Source: Pseudomonas sp. ABC1
Lineage (GTDB): Bacteria; Pseudomonadota; Gammaproteobacteria; Pseudomonadales; Pseudomonadaceae
Reading direction: 5' to 3'
Length of the DNA: 64,000 nt
Assembly (NCBI RefSeq): GCF_013395055.1
Contig: NZ_CP058349.1
Location: 1,302,001-1,366,000, forward strand
In this document: positions 44,455-53,124 of the stretch, in pieces
Layout of the letters: the number at the start of each line of letters is the position of its first letter
Numbering within the stretch: position 1 is the stretch's first letter
Position numbers and translations under genes: made by a program
The notes under the pieces: model-generated
Told to the model about the DNA's origin: nothing
Seen by the model: the letters and a program-made list of their open reading frames with translations, nothing else
Databases searched by the model: none

Positions 44455-45072
44455 TCACCGGGAACGGCGCGGGCTCAGGTCGATAAAGGAGGCGGACGCA
44501 TTACGCAACTCGATACCCGCGCCGTACACCAGGTTGACCAGCTCGACGATCATAATCGCGGTGAGCCCCCAGATCTGGTAGTCCTCGTAGCGATAGCAGG
44601 GCACGTACCAGGACTGCCCACGGTAATCGATACGGTGGGTGAACTCACGCGGGTCCTGGCAGAAGAAATCCAGAGGCACGGAGAAGACCGAGGCAATCTC
44701 GTCGTCGTTGGCGCGGTACTCGACATAGTCCGGCACGATGCCAACCACCGGCGTGACGTGGATGCCATAGGTCGAAACCAGGCTGCTCAGCGGCCCGACG
44801 ATTTCCACCATGCCGGGCGGCAGGCCGACCTCCTCCTCGGCCTCGCGCAGGGCGGTGCTGATGAAGTCGGTGTCCTCGGGGTCACGCCGGCCTCCGGGGA
44901 AGGCCACTTCGCCACCATGGGTGGACAAGCCACTGGCGCGTAGCGTCAGTATCAGTTCGGGGTCGTCGCTACGCGTCACCGGCATCAGCACGGCGGCTTC
45001 GGGGTAGCGACTGGAGGTGGGCATGAGGTGCGGGGAGTAATCACGCACACGTTGGATGAGCGTTTCCAACAT
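44455..45072 (-). CDS. NUDIX hydrolase, probable coenzyme A diphosphatase
   Basis: The 205-residue protein has the NUDIX box GGRRDPEDTDFISTALREAEEEVGL, split here as GGRRDPEDTDFIST then ALREAEEEVGL, near residues 70-95. The CoA-type signature LTLRASGLSTHGGEVAFPG precedes it. This matches the NudL/YeaB group that splits CoA to 3',5'-ADP and phosphopantetheine. Start at ATG 45072 (MLETLIQRVRDYS). Substrate inferred from the signature. Confidence 0.85.
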   Translation of the reverse strand: MLETLIQRVRDYSPHLMPTSSRYPEAAVLMPVTRSDDPELILTLRASGLSTHGGEVAFPGGRRDPEDTDFISTALREAEEEVGLPPGMVEIVGPLSSLVSTYGIHVTPVVGIVPDYVEYRANDDEIASVFSVPLDFFCQDPREFTHRIDYRGQSWYVPCYRYEDYQIWGLTAIMIVELVNLVYGAGIELRNASASFIDLSPRRSR

Positions 45073-45215
45073 GATTCTTCTCGCTTTGTCTTTCGCCGCA
45101 TCATGGCATGAAAGAAGCAGGACGCACAGCACCCATCGAGGCGCGCGTCATTCCCGCCGATGGCTGCGGCTCGCGCTCGTGGCGCGTATAGTGCGCAGCC
45201 ACTCTGGAGCCCCGC

Positions 45216-46568
45216 ATGCGCCATCTGTCGACCGCCTGGCGCCACAGGCCGACCCATCGCCGGGTCTGGGCGCTGGCCGCGCCCATGATCCTGTCCAATC
45301 TCTCCGTGCCGCTGATGGTGCTGGTGGACAGCGCCGTGGTCGGCCACCTGCCCCACGCCCACCAACTGGCGGCAGTGGCCGTTGGGGGTAGCCTCTATAC
45401 GCTGCTGGTGTGGTCGATGGGCTTCCTGCGCATGGGCACCACCGGCTTCACCGCTCAAGCCAGTGGGCGCGGCGATGGTGCTGCCCTGCGCCAGGTGCTG
45501 TTGCAAGGATTGCTGCTGGCCGGAACGCTGGCCCTGCTGCTCGGCTTCTGCGCCTTGCCGTTCAAGCAGGCGCTGCTGCACCTGATGCAACCCTCGGCGG
45601 AGCTGAACGACCTCACCGAGGATTTCTTCCATATCCGCCTGCTCGGCCTGCCGGCAGCGCTGGCCAATTACGCACTGGTCGGCTGGTTCCTCGGCACGCA
45701 GAACGCGCGAGTTCCCCTGGCCATCCTGCTGGTCACCAACCTGGTCAATATCCTGCTCGACCTGCTGTTCATCCTCGGTTTCTCCTGGGGCGTGCCCGGC
45801 GCGGCCTGGGCCTCGGTGATCGCCGAGTACAGCGGCGCCCTGCTCGGCCTCTGCCTGACCCGTCCGGCCTTGCGCCGCTATCCTGGCAAGGCGGACTGGC
45901 AGGCCCTGCGGCGCTGGAGCAACTGGCGCCCGCTGCTGGGCGTGAACCGGGATATCTTCATCCGCTCGCTGGCGTTGCAACTGGTCTTCCTCGGCCTGAC
46001 GGTGCAGGGCACACGGCTCGGCGATGCCACCGTCGCGGCCAATGCCTTGCTGCTCAACGGGCTGCTGCTGACAGCCCACGCGCTGGATGGTCTGGCCCAT
46101 GCGCTGGAAGCCCTGAGCGGACACGCCATAGGCGCCCGCAAGCGCCTGCAATTGTGGCGGGTACTGGTGGTCACGGGCGGCTGGTCGTTGCTGGTCAGCC
46201 TAGCGTTCGGCCTGTTCTTCCTGGGCGCAGGACACCTGTTCATACAGATGCAGACCGATATCGCCGAAGTGCGCCAGTCAGCCATCACCTACCTGCCCTA
46301 CCTCGCCGCGCTGCCGCTGATCGCAGTCTGGAGCTACCTGCTCGACGGCCTGTTCATCGGTGCCACACGGGCCCGTGAAATGCGTAACGCGATGCTGGCC
46401 GCCTTCATCCTTGCCCTGCCCCTGGCCTGGGCCTTGCAGCCGCTGGGCAACCACGGGCTATGGCTGGCCTTCCTCGCCTTCATGCTGTTGCGCAGTGCCT
46501 GCCTCGGCGTGATCGCCCTGCGCTTGCAGCGTGCTGACGCCTGGTTCGACAAGCCAGAACAGGCATGA
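45216..46568 (+). CDS. dinF: MATE family efflux transporter (DinF-like)
   Basis: Twelve-helix inner-membrane antiporter of 450 residues. It has WALAAPMILSNLSVPLMVLV at about 18-37, MGFLRMGTTGFTAQASG near 72, ANYALVGWFLGTQNARVPL near 147 and VAANALLLNGLLLTAHALDG near 275. These resemble the DinF branch of MATE pumps. No LexA box is seen in front of it, unlike enteric dinF, which follows lexA. Substrate unknown. Confidence 0.85.
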   Translation: MRHLSTAWRHRPTHRRVWALAAPMILSNLSVPLMVLVDSAVVGHLPHAHQLAAVAVGGSLYTLLVWSMGFLRMGTTGFTAQASGRGDGAALRQVLLQGLLLAGTLALLLGFCALPFKQALLHLMQPSAELNDLTEDFFHIRLLGLPAALANYALVGWFLGTQNARVPLAILLVTNLVNILLDLLFILGFSWGVPGAAWASVIAEYSGALLGLCLTRPALRRYPGKADWQALRRWSNWRPLLGVNRDIFIRSLALQLVFLGLTVQGTRLGDATVAANALLLNGLLLTAHALDGLAHALEALSGHAIGARKRLQLWRVLVVTGGWSLLVSLAFGLFFLGAGHLFIQMQTDIAEVRQSAITYLPYLAALPLIAVWSYLLDGLFIGATRAREMRNAMLAAFILALPLAWALQPLGNHGLWLAFLAFMLLRSACLGVIALRLQRADAWFDKPEQA

Positions 46569-46611
46569 CCTGCCTGCCTCCGCCTGCAGGCCACTTGCCG
46601 GCCATCAAGAC

Positions 46612-46630
46612 AATGAGAAACAATACCATT
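46612..46630. promoter_or_regulatory. Possible Fur box upstream of the ECF sigma gene
   Basis: AATGAGAAACAATACCATT resembles the AATGAGAATnATT type of ferric-uptake-regulator site in an otherwise GC-rich gap, 31 bp before the sigma factor start. Iron control would fit the downstream receptor. The match is partial. Confidence 0.4.
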
Positions 46631-46661
46631 TCAATTTTGGCAGAACGATCATCGGCATCAC

Positions 46662-47165
46662 ATGGCCTCAGAAGAAGAAGTCGAGCGCATCTATGCCGAA
46701 TACTCGGAGCGCCTGCGGCGCTATCTGCTACTCAAGACACGACAACCGGAACTGGCGGCAGACCTGACCCAGGAGTGCTTCGCACGGCTTCTGCAACGGG
46801 ACGAACCGCCACCGGACAACCCGCTGTCCTACCTGTTCACCATCGCCAACCACCTGTTGATCGACCACCGCCGCAATCACAACCAGGCACGTACCGAACA
46901 GGTCGGCGATACGCTGCTGGAAGAACTCCCCGACGATACACCTGGCCCCGAACTGCGCGTGCAAGCCCAGCAGCAACTGGAGCGACTCAATGGCGCACTG
47001 CACGAGTTGCCAGCGCGCAGCCTGGAGATTTTCCGCCTGTGCCGGCTCGAAGGCCTGAGCTACGCAGAAACCGCCCGGCAGTTGGACGTATCCGTCAGCT
47101 CTGTGCAGAAGCACCTGACCCTGGCAATCGCCTTTCTCGTCGCCCGCACGGGAGAGCGGGAATGA
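46662..47165 (+). CDS. FecI-type ECF sigma factor
   Basis: The 167-residue sigma factor has region 2 at about 5-75 (VERIYAEYSERLRRYLL, ELAADLTQECFARLL) and region 4 at about 105-160 (LPARSLEIFRLCRLEGLSYA, SVSSVQKHLTLA). This is the iron-starvation FecI/HasI subfamily. It is followed by a FecR-like anti-sigma and a receptor with a signalling domain, so it should direct transcription of the receptor when ligand is bound. An AT-rich, Fur-like site lies upstream. The start has only a weak ribosome site. Confidence 0.92.
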   Translation: MASEEEVERIYAEYSERLRRYLLLKTRQPELAADLTQECFARLLQRDEPPPDNPLSYLFTIANHLLIDHRRNHNQARTEQVGDTLLEELPDDTPGPELRVQAQQQLERLNGALHELPARSLEIFRLCRLEGLSYAETARQLDVSVSSVQKHLTLAIAFLVARTGERE

Positions 47166-47228
47166 TTTTTTACTCGAATGCACGGCACAGCCGTCTTACC
47201 CCTCATGGAGGAAAAAAGGGCATGGCCG

Positions 47229-48194
47229 ATGAGTGACGAACGCATCCTCCTGCAGGCAGCAGAGTGGGCGATGCGCCAGAACATGGAAAGTCTCGACGAA
47301 CAGGACTTCCATGCCCTGGAGCAATGGCTCCAGATCGACCCCCGGCATGCCGATGCATTGGCCGAGGCGGAAAGGGTCTGGGCCATGACCGCCGAACTGC
47401 CCCCGCTGCCGCCCCTGCGCGTCGCCCGGACACTGCCCGCTGTACCCGCAGCGCCGGTCAGGCCCAGGCGCCCGCGCCGCCAGGCCCGCTGGGGCGCTGC
47501 CGCTGCCAGTATCCTGGCCGTATGCCTGGGCTTTTTCGCCACGGAAGAACTGCCACCCCTGCTGGCGGACTACCGTACCGCGACAGGCGAAACCCGTGTC
47601 GTCCAGCTCGACGATGGCAGCCGGATCCACCTCGGCAGCCATGCCGCCCTGGACGTGGCCTACGACCGAGAGATCCGCCGGGTAAAACTGCTGCGCGGCG
47701 AGGCGCTGTTCGAGCCGGCACCGGTCAATGCCGGCGAGCCAAGGCCCTTCATCGTGGAGAATGCCGGGGGTCGCTCGGAGGCACTGGGAACGCGCTTTCT
47801 GGTACGCGACGAAGGCTCTGCCGGCACCTGGGTCGGCATTCTCGAACACCGGGTGGCCGTGAGCCTGGACCAGCAGCGCATAGAGCTTGAGCAGGGCCAG
47901 ACGGTCCGCTACAGCAGTGCCTTCGGCATACGGCGCCTCGACGAAAACCCCGAGAGGGCCGCGGACTGGAGCCGTGGCGTACTGGAGTTTCGCCAGGAGC
48001 CCCTGGCCCATGCGCTGGAGCGTATCGGTACCTTCCGCCCCGGCCTGCTGAAACTGCTGGACAGCGAACAAGCCGACACCCCGGTGAGTGGCCTGTTGCA
48101 CCTCGATAACCTGGACGATGGCCTGGACCGGATGGCCGCGCAGCATGGCCTGAAAGTCGTGCGCCTGCCAGGCATTGCCCTGCTGGTGAAATGA
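47229..48194 (+). CDS. FecR-type transmembrane anti-sigma factor
   Basis: The 321-residue protein has a cytoplasmic N-terminal anti-sigma domain (DUF4880: AAEWAMRQNMESLDEQDFHAL...), one helix at about 97-112 (AAAASILAVCLGFF), and a periplasmic FecR domain (RVVQLDDGSRIHLGSHAALD, LLRGEALFEPAPVN). It would relay the signal from the receptor's STN domain to the sigma factor. The ATG at 47229 has AAGGG about 8 nt upstream; longer in-frame starts at 47178 and 47205 lack that site. Confidence 0.9.
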   Translation: MSDERILLQAAEWAMRQNMESLDEQDFHALEQWLQIDPRHADALAEAERVWAMTAELPPLPPLRVARTLPAVPAAPVRPRRPRRQARWGAAAASILAVCLGFFATEELPPLLADYRTATGETRVVQLDDGSRIHLGSHAALDVAYDREIRRVKLLRGEALFEPAPVNAGEPRPFIVENAGGRSEALGTRFLVRDEGSAGTWVGILEHRVAVSLDQQRIELEQGQTVRYSSAFGIRRLDENPERAADWSRGVLEFRQEPLAHALERIGTFRPGLLKLLDSEQADTPVSGLLHLDNLDDGLDRMAAQHGLKVVRLPGIALLVK

Positions 48195-48211
48195 GCCGCC
48201 CACATCGCTCG

Positions 48212-48232
48212 AAAAATAAAACGATTATTTTT
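48212..48232. promoter_or_regulatory. AT-rich perfect dyad after the fecR-like gene
   Basis: AAAAATAA at 48212-48219 and TTATTTTT at 48225-48232 form a perfect 8-bp inverted repeat with a 5-base loop. It is too weak to terminate alone and stands out against the GC-rich surroundings. It may be a protein-binding site or promoter-region AT tract. Confidence 0.35.
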
Positions 48233-48259
48233 ACCTGACTCCGAACATCGCCCGTCAAC

Positions 48260-48284
48260 GCTAATGCAAGGCATTTTCATTAGC
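48260..48284. promoter_or_regulatory. Fur-box-like operator upstream of the hasR-like gene
   Basis: GCTAATGCAAGGCATTTTC (48260-48278) matches 13 of 19 positions of the Fur consensus GATAATGATAATCATTATC by my alignment. It sits in a perfect GCTAATG-N11-CATTAGC inverted repeat, 17 bp before the receptor ATG. Iron-dependent repression of the receptor is the simplest reading. Confidence 0.5.
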
Positions 48285-48301
48285 ATGACAGAGGATCAAC
48301 G

Positions 48302-50974
48302 ATGCAACAGATGAACATCGGGGTACTGGCGCGGGCCGTGGGTCTGGGCATTCTCGCCACCTGCGCGGCATCCACCGGCATGGCCCAGGCAGCGACCCCA
48401 CAGATGGCCAGCGAGGCTTCCGGGAACGCACTGGCCAGTACACGATCGTTCGATATCCCGGCCCAGCCCCTGCGAGAAGCCTTGCTACGTTTCGCCAGCC
48501 AGGCCGGCATCGACCTGCTGGTCGGTGAAGTCGAGCTGAATGGGCTGGAGTCCGCCCCACTGCAAGGCCAGTACTCCATCGAGCAGGGCTTGCGGCGGCT
48601 CCTGTCCGGCACAGGTATCGGCTACAGCCAGCAGCAGACCGGCAAGCGCCCAAGCGTGCAGTTGTTCAACCTGACATCCACGAGCGAGCAGGCCATTCAT
48701 CTGGGGCATATCGACATCCAGTCCGACAGCCCGAACGACTGGGTCTACAAGACACCTCGCTCGGTCTCCGTGATCGACCGCGAACAACTGGAGCGTCGCC
48801 CGGCACGGCACGCCGCCGACATGCTCGAACAGACCACCGGTGTCTACTCCGCGGTCAGCCAGCAGGACCCGGCCCTGTCCGTGAACATTCGCGGCATCCA
48901 GGACTATGGCCGGGTCAACATGAACATCGACGGCATGCGCCAGAACTTCCAGAAAAGTGGCCACGGCCAGCGCAACGGCACCATGTACATCGACCCGGAA
49001 CTGCTGTCCGGTGTGACCGTCAACAAAGGCCCGAGCAGCGGTGTCGGCGGTGCCGGCGCCGAGGGTGGCATCACCACGTTCAGCACCTACGACGCCCGCG
49101 AGTTCCTCGAGCCCGGCAAGGAAATCGGTGGACGCCTGAGCGCCACCAGCGGCGACAACGGCACCCACTTCATCGGCAGCGGCATGCTCGCCATCGGCAA
49201 CGACCTCGGCGACATCCTGCTCGGCGCCAGCGAACGTCACCTGGGCAACTACCAGCCTGGCCAGCATGGCGACATCAGCGGCATCCGCATCTCCGACCTG
49301 ATGAGCGATGCCGCACGCGCGCAGTTCCTCGACCGGGTCAAGAGCGAAGTCCTCTACTCCGAGTACACCATGCGTTCGCGCATGGCCAAGTTCGGCCTGA
49401 ACCTGCCCGGCGACCAGCGCGTGCAACTGAGCTACCTGCAGACCCAGGTGTCCTCGCCCAACGCCGGTACCCTGGGCAACACCGACCCGGCCTGGAGCTA
49501 CGCCGGCAAGAGCAACGTGCTGTCGCGCAACCTTGCGCTAGACTACAGCCTGCAACCCCAGGACAACGATTGGCTGGACCTCAAGGCCAAGCTCTACCAC
49601 GTCGACACCGACGATGACAGCGACGTCGTCAGTCGCACGCTGAGCTACCAGATCGACACCCGCGTGCAGACCTACGGCCTGCAACTGGACAACACCTCGC
49701 AACTGCTCTCGACCCTGGACGGCCACCAGTTGAGCGCCAACTACGGCCTCGACATCTTCCACGACAAGGCCAGCAGCGACTCCACCCGAGAAGTGGCCAG
49801 CAGCGTGACACCCACCGGGAAACGCACCATGAGCAGCCTGTTCGCCAGCCTGGACTACGGCTACGACGACTGGCTGACGCTGCAGGCCGGCTTGCGCTAC
49901 GACCGCTATCGCCTGCGCGGCATTACCGGCCTGACGGTAAAAAGACTGCCCTTCACCATCGACAACCCTTGCACCGAGACGCGGATCAGCCGTTGTCCCG
50001 GCACAATCAGGTCCTGGCAGGAATACGACGTGGACCGCGAAGCGGGCAAGCTGTCGCCCACCCTGGCCATCGCGATCAAGCCCGGTCTCGACTGGCTGGA
50101 ACTGTTTGCCAACTACGGCAAGGCCTGGCGTCCGGCAGCCACTACCGAGACGCTGGCAATGGGCAGTGCCCACACGTCCGACAGTGTCTACCCCAACCCT
50201 TTCCTCGACCCGGAACGCTCCCGCTCATGGGAAGTGGGCATGAACACCCTGCACAACGGCCTGCTGTTCAGCGAGGATCGCCTGGGCGCCAAACTGGCCT
50301 GGTTCGACAGCAAGATCGACAACTATATCTACCAAGCCATAGGCCGTGGCCTGCCAGGCTACAGCCCGGTGGCCAACATGGGCGATACCGCCTATGTCAA
50401 CAACCTGGCGACCATGCGCTTCCGTGGACTGGAGTTCCAGCTCGACTATGATGCCGGTTTCGCCTACACCAGCCTGAGCTGGACGCGGATGATTGGTGAG
50501 AACGACTTTTGCTCGGTGGTTCGTTACCTCGGTGGCCAGGTAACCGTGGGAGGCAGTGCGGGTAATTATTACGAAGAGCCGGTCGACAGTGCCAATTACT
50601 CCAATTGCCAGATGGCACAGGCCTTCACCTCGACCCAGCAACGCCCCGGCGACCGTGGCTCGCTGACCCTGGGGGGACGCGCCTTCGACCGGCGGCTGGA
50701 TGCCGGTGTGATCGTCCGCTACACCCCCGGCTATCAATCTGACCTCAAAACAAATAACTACGGTGGTTATATCCAGAACATCTATGATGCCGACTGGGCC
50801 GCCTACACCCTCTACGACCTGTACGCGAGTTTCAAGGTAAGCGACAGCCTGACCCTGCGTGGCTCGGTGGAGAACCTGACCAACGTGGCCTATGTCACCC
50901 AGTACGGCGACTACCTCTCCTACACCCTGGGCCGTGGCCGCACCGTGCAGGGCACCGTCGAATACCGTTTCTGA
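48302..50974 (+). CDS. hasR: HasR-like TonB-dependent haem/haemophore receptor with signalling domain
   Basis: Outer-membrane receptor of 890 residues. It has a signal peptide (about 1-30, ending GMAQA), an STN signalling domain at about 42-110 (SFDIPAQPLREALLRFASQA), a TonB-dependent plug at about 140-260 (VNIRGIQDYGRVNMNIDGMR) and a barrel ending in TVQGTVEYRF. GKAWRPAATTETLAMGSAH followed by YPNPFLDPERSRSWEVG resembles the WRPPAITE...YPNPFLRPE region of HasR haem receptors. The upstream sigma/anti-sigma pair fits a HasI/HasS-type circuit. No haemophore (hasA) or secretion gene is present nearby. Ligand is inferred. Confidence 0.82.
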   Translation: MQQMNIGVLARAVGLGILATCAASTGMAQAATPQMASEASGNALASTRSFDIPAQPLREALLRFASQAGIDLLVGEVELNGLESAPLQGQYSIEQGLRRLLSGTGIGYSQQQTGKRPSVQLFNLTSTSEQAIHLGHIDIQSDSPNDWVYKTPRSVSVIDREQLERRPARHAADMLEQTTGVYSAVSQQDPALSVNIRGIQDYGRVNMNIDGMRQNFQKSGHGQRNGTMYIDPELLSGVTVNKGPSSGVGGAGAEGGITTFSTYDAREFLEPGKEIGGRLSATSGDNGTHFIGSGMLAIGNDLGDILLGASERHLGNYQPGQHGDISGIRISDLMSDAARAQFLDRVKSEVLYSEYTMRSRMAKFGLNLPGDQRVQLSYLQTQVSSPNAGTLGNTDPAWSYAGKSNVLSRNLALDYSLQPQDNDWLDLKAKLYHVDTDDDSDVVSRTLSYQIDTRVQTYGLQLDNTSQLLSTLDGHQLSANYGLDIFHDKASSDSTREVASSVTPTGKRTMSSLFASLDYGYDDWLTLQAGLRYDRYRLRGITGLTVKRLPFTIDNPCTETRISRCPGTIRSWQEYDVDREAGKLSPTLAIAIKPGLDWLELFANYGKAWRPAATTETLAMGSAHTSDSVYPNPFLDPERSRSWEVGMNTLHNGLLFSEDRLGAKLAWFDSKIDNYIYQAIGRGLPGYSPVANMGDTAYVNNLATMRFRGLEFQLDYDAGFAYTSLSWTRMIGENDFCSVVRYLGGQVTVGGSAGNYYEEPVDSANYSNCQMAQAFTSTQQRPGDRGSLTLGGRAFDRRLDAGVIVRYTPGYQSDLKTNNYGGYIQNIYDADWAAYTLYDLYASFKVSDSLTLRGSVENLTNVAYVTQYGDYLSYTLGRGRTVQGTVEYRF

Positions 50975-50981
50975 AGCAAGC

Positions 50982-51010
50982 CCTCCGTGCTGGCGGCGCT
51001 GGCACGGAGG
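50982..51010 (+). terminator. Hairpin after the hasR-like gene
   Basis: CCTCCGTGC (50982-50990) pairs with GCACGGAGG (51002-51010) around an 11-nt GC-rich loop, 8 bp after the stop codon. The stem is strong but no T run follows, so it may need Rho or only protect the 3' end. Confidence 0.55.
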
Positions 51011-51159
51011 ATTCCCGCTCCGCCACGCACCATTCATCCAACGGATGACTGTATGCTGCGCCATAGCGATGTATCGTTGACCTGCCCGCAGGAAGCAATC
51101 CACGACCTCACCAGAACAAAAATAGGCCGCAGCACGCCTCGCGGCCCACGGGAGTGCCC

Positions 51160-53088
51160 ATGACCCGTCATGCCCTGGAAACCGCCCCGAGCGACCTTGC
51201 CGCCTTCGTCGCCGATCACTTTCCCGGTCGAGGCATCAGCCCCGACGGGTTGATCGCCCGCTCCTGGTACCGCAGCGTCATGCAGCACCGCCTCGACCCC
51301 CATGGCCAGGCCGAGAAGACCGTCCTCACTGCCGCGGAAATCCGCGAACACCAGTTGCAGCACCAGGACTACCTGGCCATCGCCGGCCAGGGCCTGAGCG
51401 GGCTGGCCAAGCGCGTCAACCCGGCCGGTTTCGCCGTGCTGCTCAGCGACGAACAGGGCGTGACCCTGGACACCCGACTGCCCCGCCAGCAGGAAACCTA
51501 CACCCGCGCCGGCCTGATGGTCGGCACCCGCTGGGACGAATCCATCGCCGGCACCAACGGCATCGGCACCACCCTGGCAGCGGGCCAGCCGATGACCATC
51601 CATCGGCAGGAACACTTCCTGGTGTCCAACTTCCGCCTGAGCTGCTCGGTGGCACCGATCTACGATGCACAGAACAATCTGCGCGGCTGCCTGAACGCCA
51701 CCTGCCTGAACAGCGACGGCCCCAAGGAATCGCAATACCTGACCCTGCAACTGGTGATCCTCTACGCTCGCCTGATCGAGAACGCCAGTTTCCGCCAGCG
51801 CTACCGCGACCGGCTGACGCTCTCCCTCAAGGCCCACGAAGACATCGCCGACCTGGCCAACGAGCAACTGCTCGCGCTGGACGAACAGGGCCGCATCATC
51901 GGCGCCAACCACGCAGCCTTCACCACTTACCAGCAACAGCACCATCTTGATCTGCTTGGCAGTTCCATCGAACAACTGCTGCCGGCTGGCATCGACGAAC
52001 TGCTGAGCCTGAGCCACGGCGGCGCACGGGGCGTACGGCTGCGCGCCCGGATCGACGAAGGGTTGCTGGACATCGGCCTGCGCACGCCGGCCACGCCGAG
52101 CAGCCGCAGCACCGTGGCCAGGCGTCCCCAGGCGCATGACCACCCCGGGCTGGAGCGGCTGGCCGGCGGCGATGCCCGCCTGCAAGAGGGCGTGCGCCGG
52201 TTGCGCAAGGTGCTGGACAAGGACATCGCCATCCTCATCAACGGGGAAACCGGCACCGGCAAGGAAGCCTTCGCCCGCGCCATCCACCAGGCCAGTGCCC
52301 GGCACAATGGCCCGTTCGTCGCGCTCAATTGCGCGGCGATTCCGGAAAGCCTGATCGAGAGCGAACTATTCGGTTATCGCGGCGGTAGCTTCACCGGTGC
52401 TAACCGCAAGGGCATGAAGGGCAAGCTGGAACTGGCCAATGGTGGCACGCTCTTTCTCGACGAGATCGGCGACATGCCGGCGCACTTGCAGACACGGCTG
52501 CTGCGGGTACTGGCGGAACGGGAAATCCTCTCCCTCGGGGCCGAGTCACCGACGCCGCTGGATATCCAGGTGATCTCCGCCACCCACCAGGACCTGGCCA
52601 GCATGATCCAGGGCAAGCAGTTCCGCGAAGACCTGTTCTACCGCCTTGGCGGCATGACCCTCAACCTGCCACCGCTGCGCGAGCGCAGTGACCGCGATGC
52701 CCTGGTCGACAGCCTGCTACGCGACCTGGCGCCCGGCCTGCTGCTGGACGACGATGCCCGTGCGCTGCTGCTGCGCCAGGCCTGGCCCGGCAATATCCGC
52801 CAGTTGCTCAACAGCCTGCGCTACGCCACGGCCCTGGCCGAGCAGGGGCGCATCAGCCTGGACTGCCTGCCACCGGAACTGCAACAAAGCGGCAGGGCGG
52901 CGAATCCTCCCCAGTTGCTCGATGGCCCGTCCGGCTCGGCACACGATGAGGCCAGCCAGTTGCAGGAGACCCTGCGCGAGCGGCGCTGGAATATCAGCGC
53001 CGTCGCTGCGGACCTCGGCATCGCCCGCTCCACCCTGTACCGGCGCATGAAGAAGCACGGCATCGTGCCACCCAACGATTACCCGTGA
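51160..53088 (+). CDS. Sigma54-dependent activator, AcoR family
   Basis: Bacterial enhancer-binding protein of 642 residues. It has an N-terminal GAF-type sensor (about 70-210, with VGTRWDESIAGTNGIGTTLA), a PAS-like segment (about 225-290), and an AAA+ domain with Walker A NGETGTGKEA near 361. The sigma54 contact loop is GSFTGA at 409-414, and Walker B is LFLDEIGD at 431-438. It ends in a Fis-type helix-turn-helix (NISAVAADLGIARSTLYRRM). ATG 51160 has GGAG 5 nt upstream and is preferred to GTG 51154. Convergent with aldA; the likely target is the sigma54 promoter at 56874. AcoR relatives respond to alcohols or acetoin, and the inducer here is unknown. Confidence 0.9.
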   Translation: MTRHALETAPSDLAAFVADHFPGRGISPDGLIARSWYRSVMQHRLDPHGQAEKTVLTAAEIREHQLQHQDYLAIAGQGLSGLAKRVNPAGFAVLLSDEQGVTLDTRLPRQQETYTRAGLMVGTRWDESIAGTNGIGTTLAAGQPMTIHRQEHFLVSNFRLSCSVAPIYDAQNNLRGCLNATCLNSDGPKESQYLTLQLVILYARLIENASFRQRYRDRLTLSLKAHEDIADLANEQLLALDEQGRIIGANHAAFTTYQQQHHLDLLGSSIEQLLPAGIDELLSLSHGGARGVRLRARIDEGLLDIGLRTPATPSSRSTVARRPQAHDHPGLERLAGGDARLQEGVRRLRKVLDKDIAILINGETGTGKEAFARAIHQASARHNGPFVALNCAAIPESLIESELFGYRGGSFTGANRKGMKGKLELANGGTLFLDEIGDMPAHLQTRLLRVLAEREILSLGAESPTPLDIQVISATHQDLASMIQGKQFREDLFYRLGGMTLNLPPLRERSDRDALVDSLLRDLAPGLLLDDDARALLLRQAWPGNIRQLLNSLRYATALAEQGRISLDCLPPELQQSGRAANPPQLLDGPSGSAHDEASQLQETLRERRWNISAVAADLGIARSTLYRRMKKHGIVPPNDYP

Positions 53089-53090
53089 AG

Positions 53091-53118
53091 CGGCAAGCCT
53101 CAGGCCTGAGGCTTGCCG
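53091..53118. terminator. 28-bp perfect palindrome between convergent genes
   Basis: The region reads CGGCAAGCCTCAGG followed by its exact reverse complement, centred at 53104/53105. It lies between the activator stop (53088) and the aldA stop (53125), so it probably terminates both transcripts. It lacks a T run. Confidence 0.7.
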
Positions 53119-53124
53119 TCCGGG

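Noticed and set aside
45073..45215. Possible LexA box before the DinF-like MATE gene
   Set aside because: No CTGT-N8-ACAG site is present in the gap, so there is no support for SOS control despite the dinF-like product.
51034..51048. TCATCC-AAC-GGATGA inverted repeat upstream of the AcoR-type gene as an autoregulatory operator
   Set aside because: Only 6-bp arms, no second copy seen and no relation to the CTGTAGCG boxes; too weak to call.
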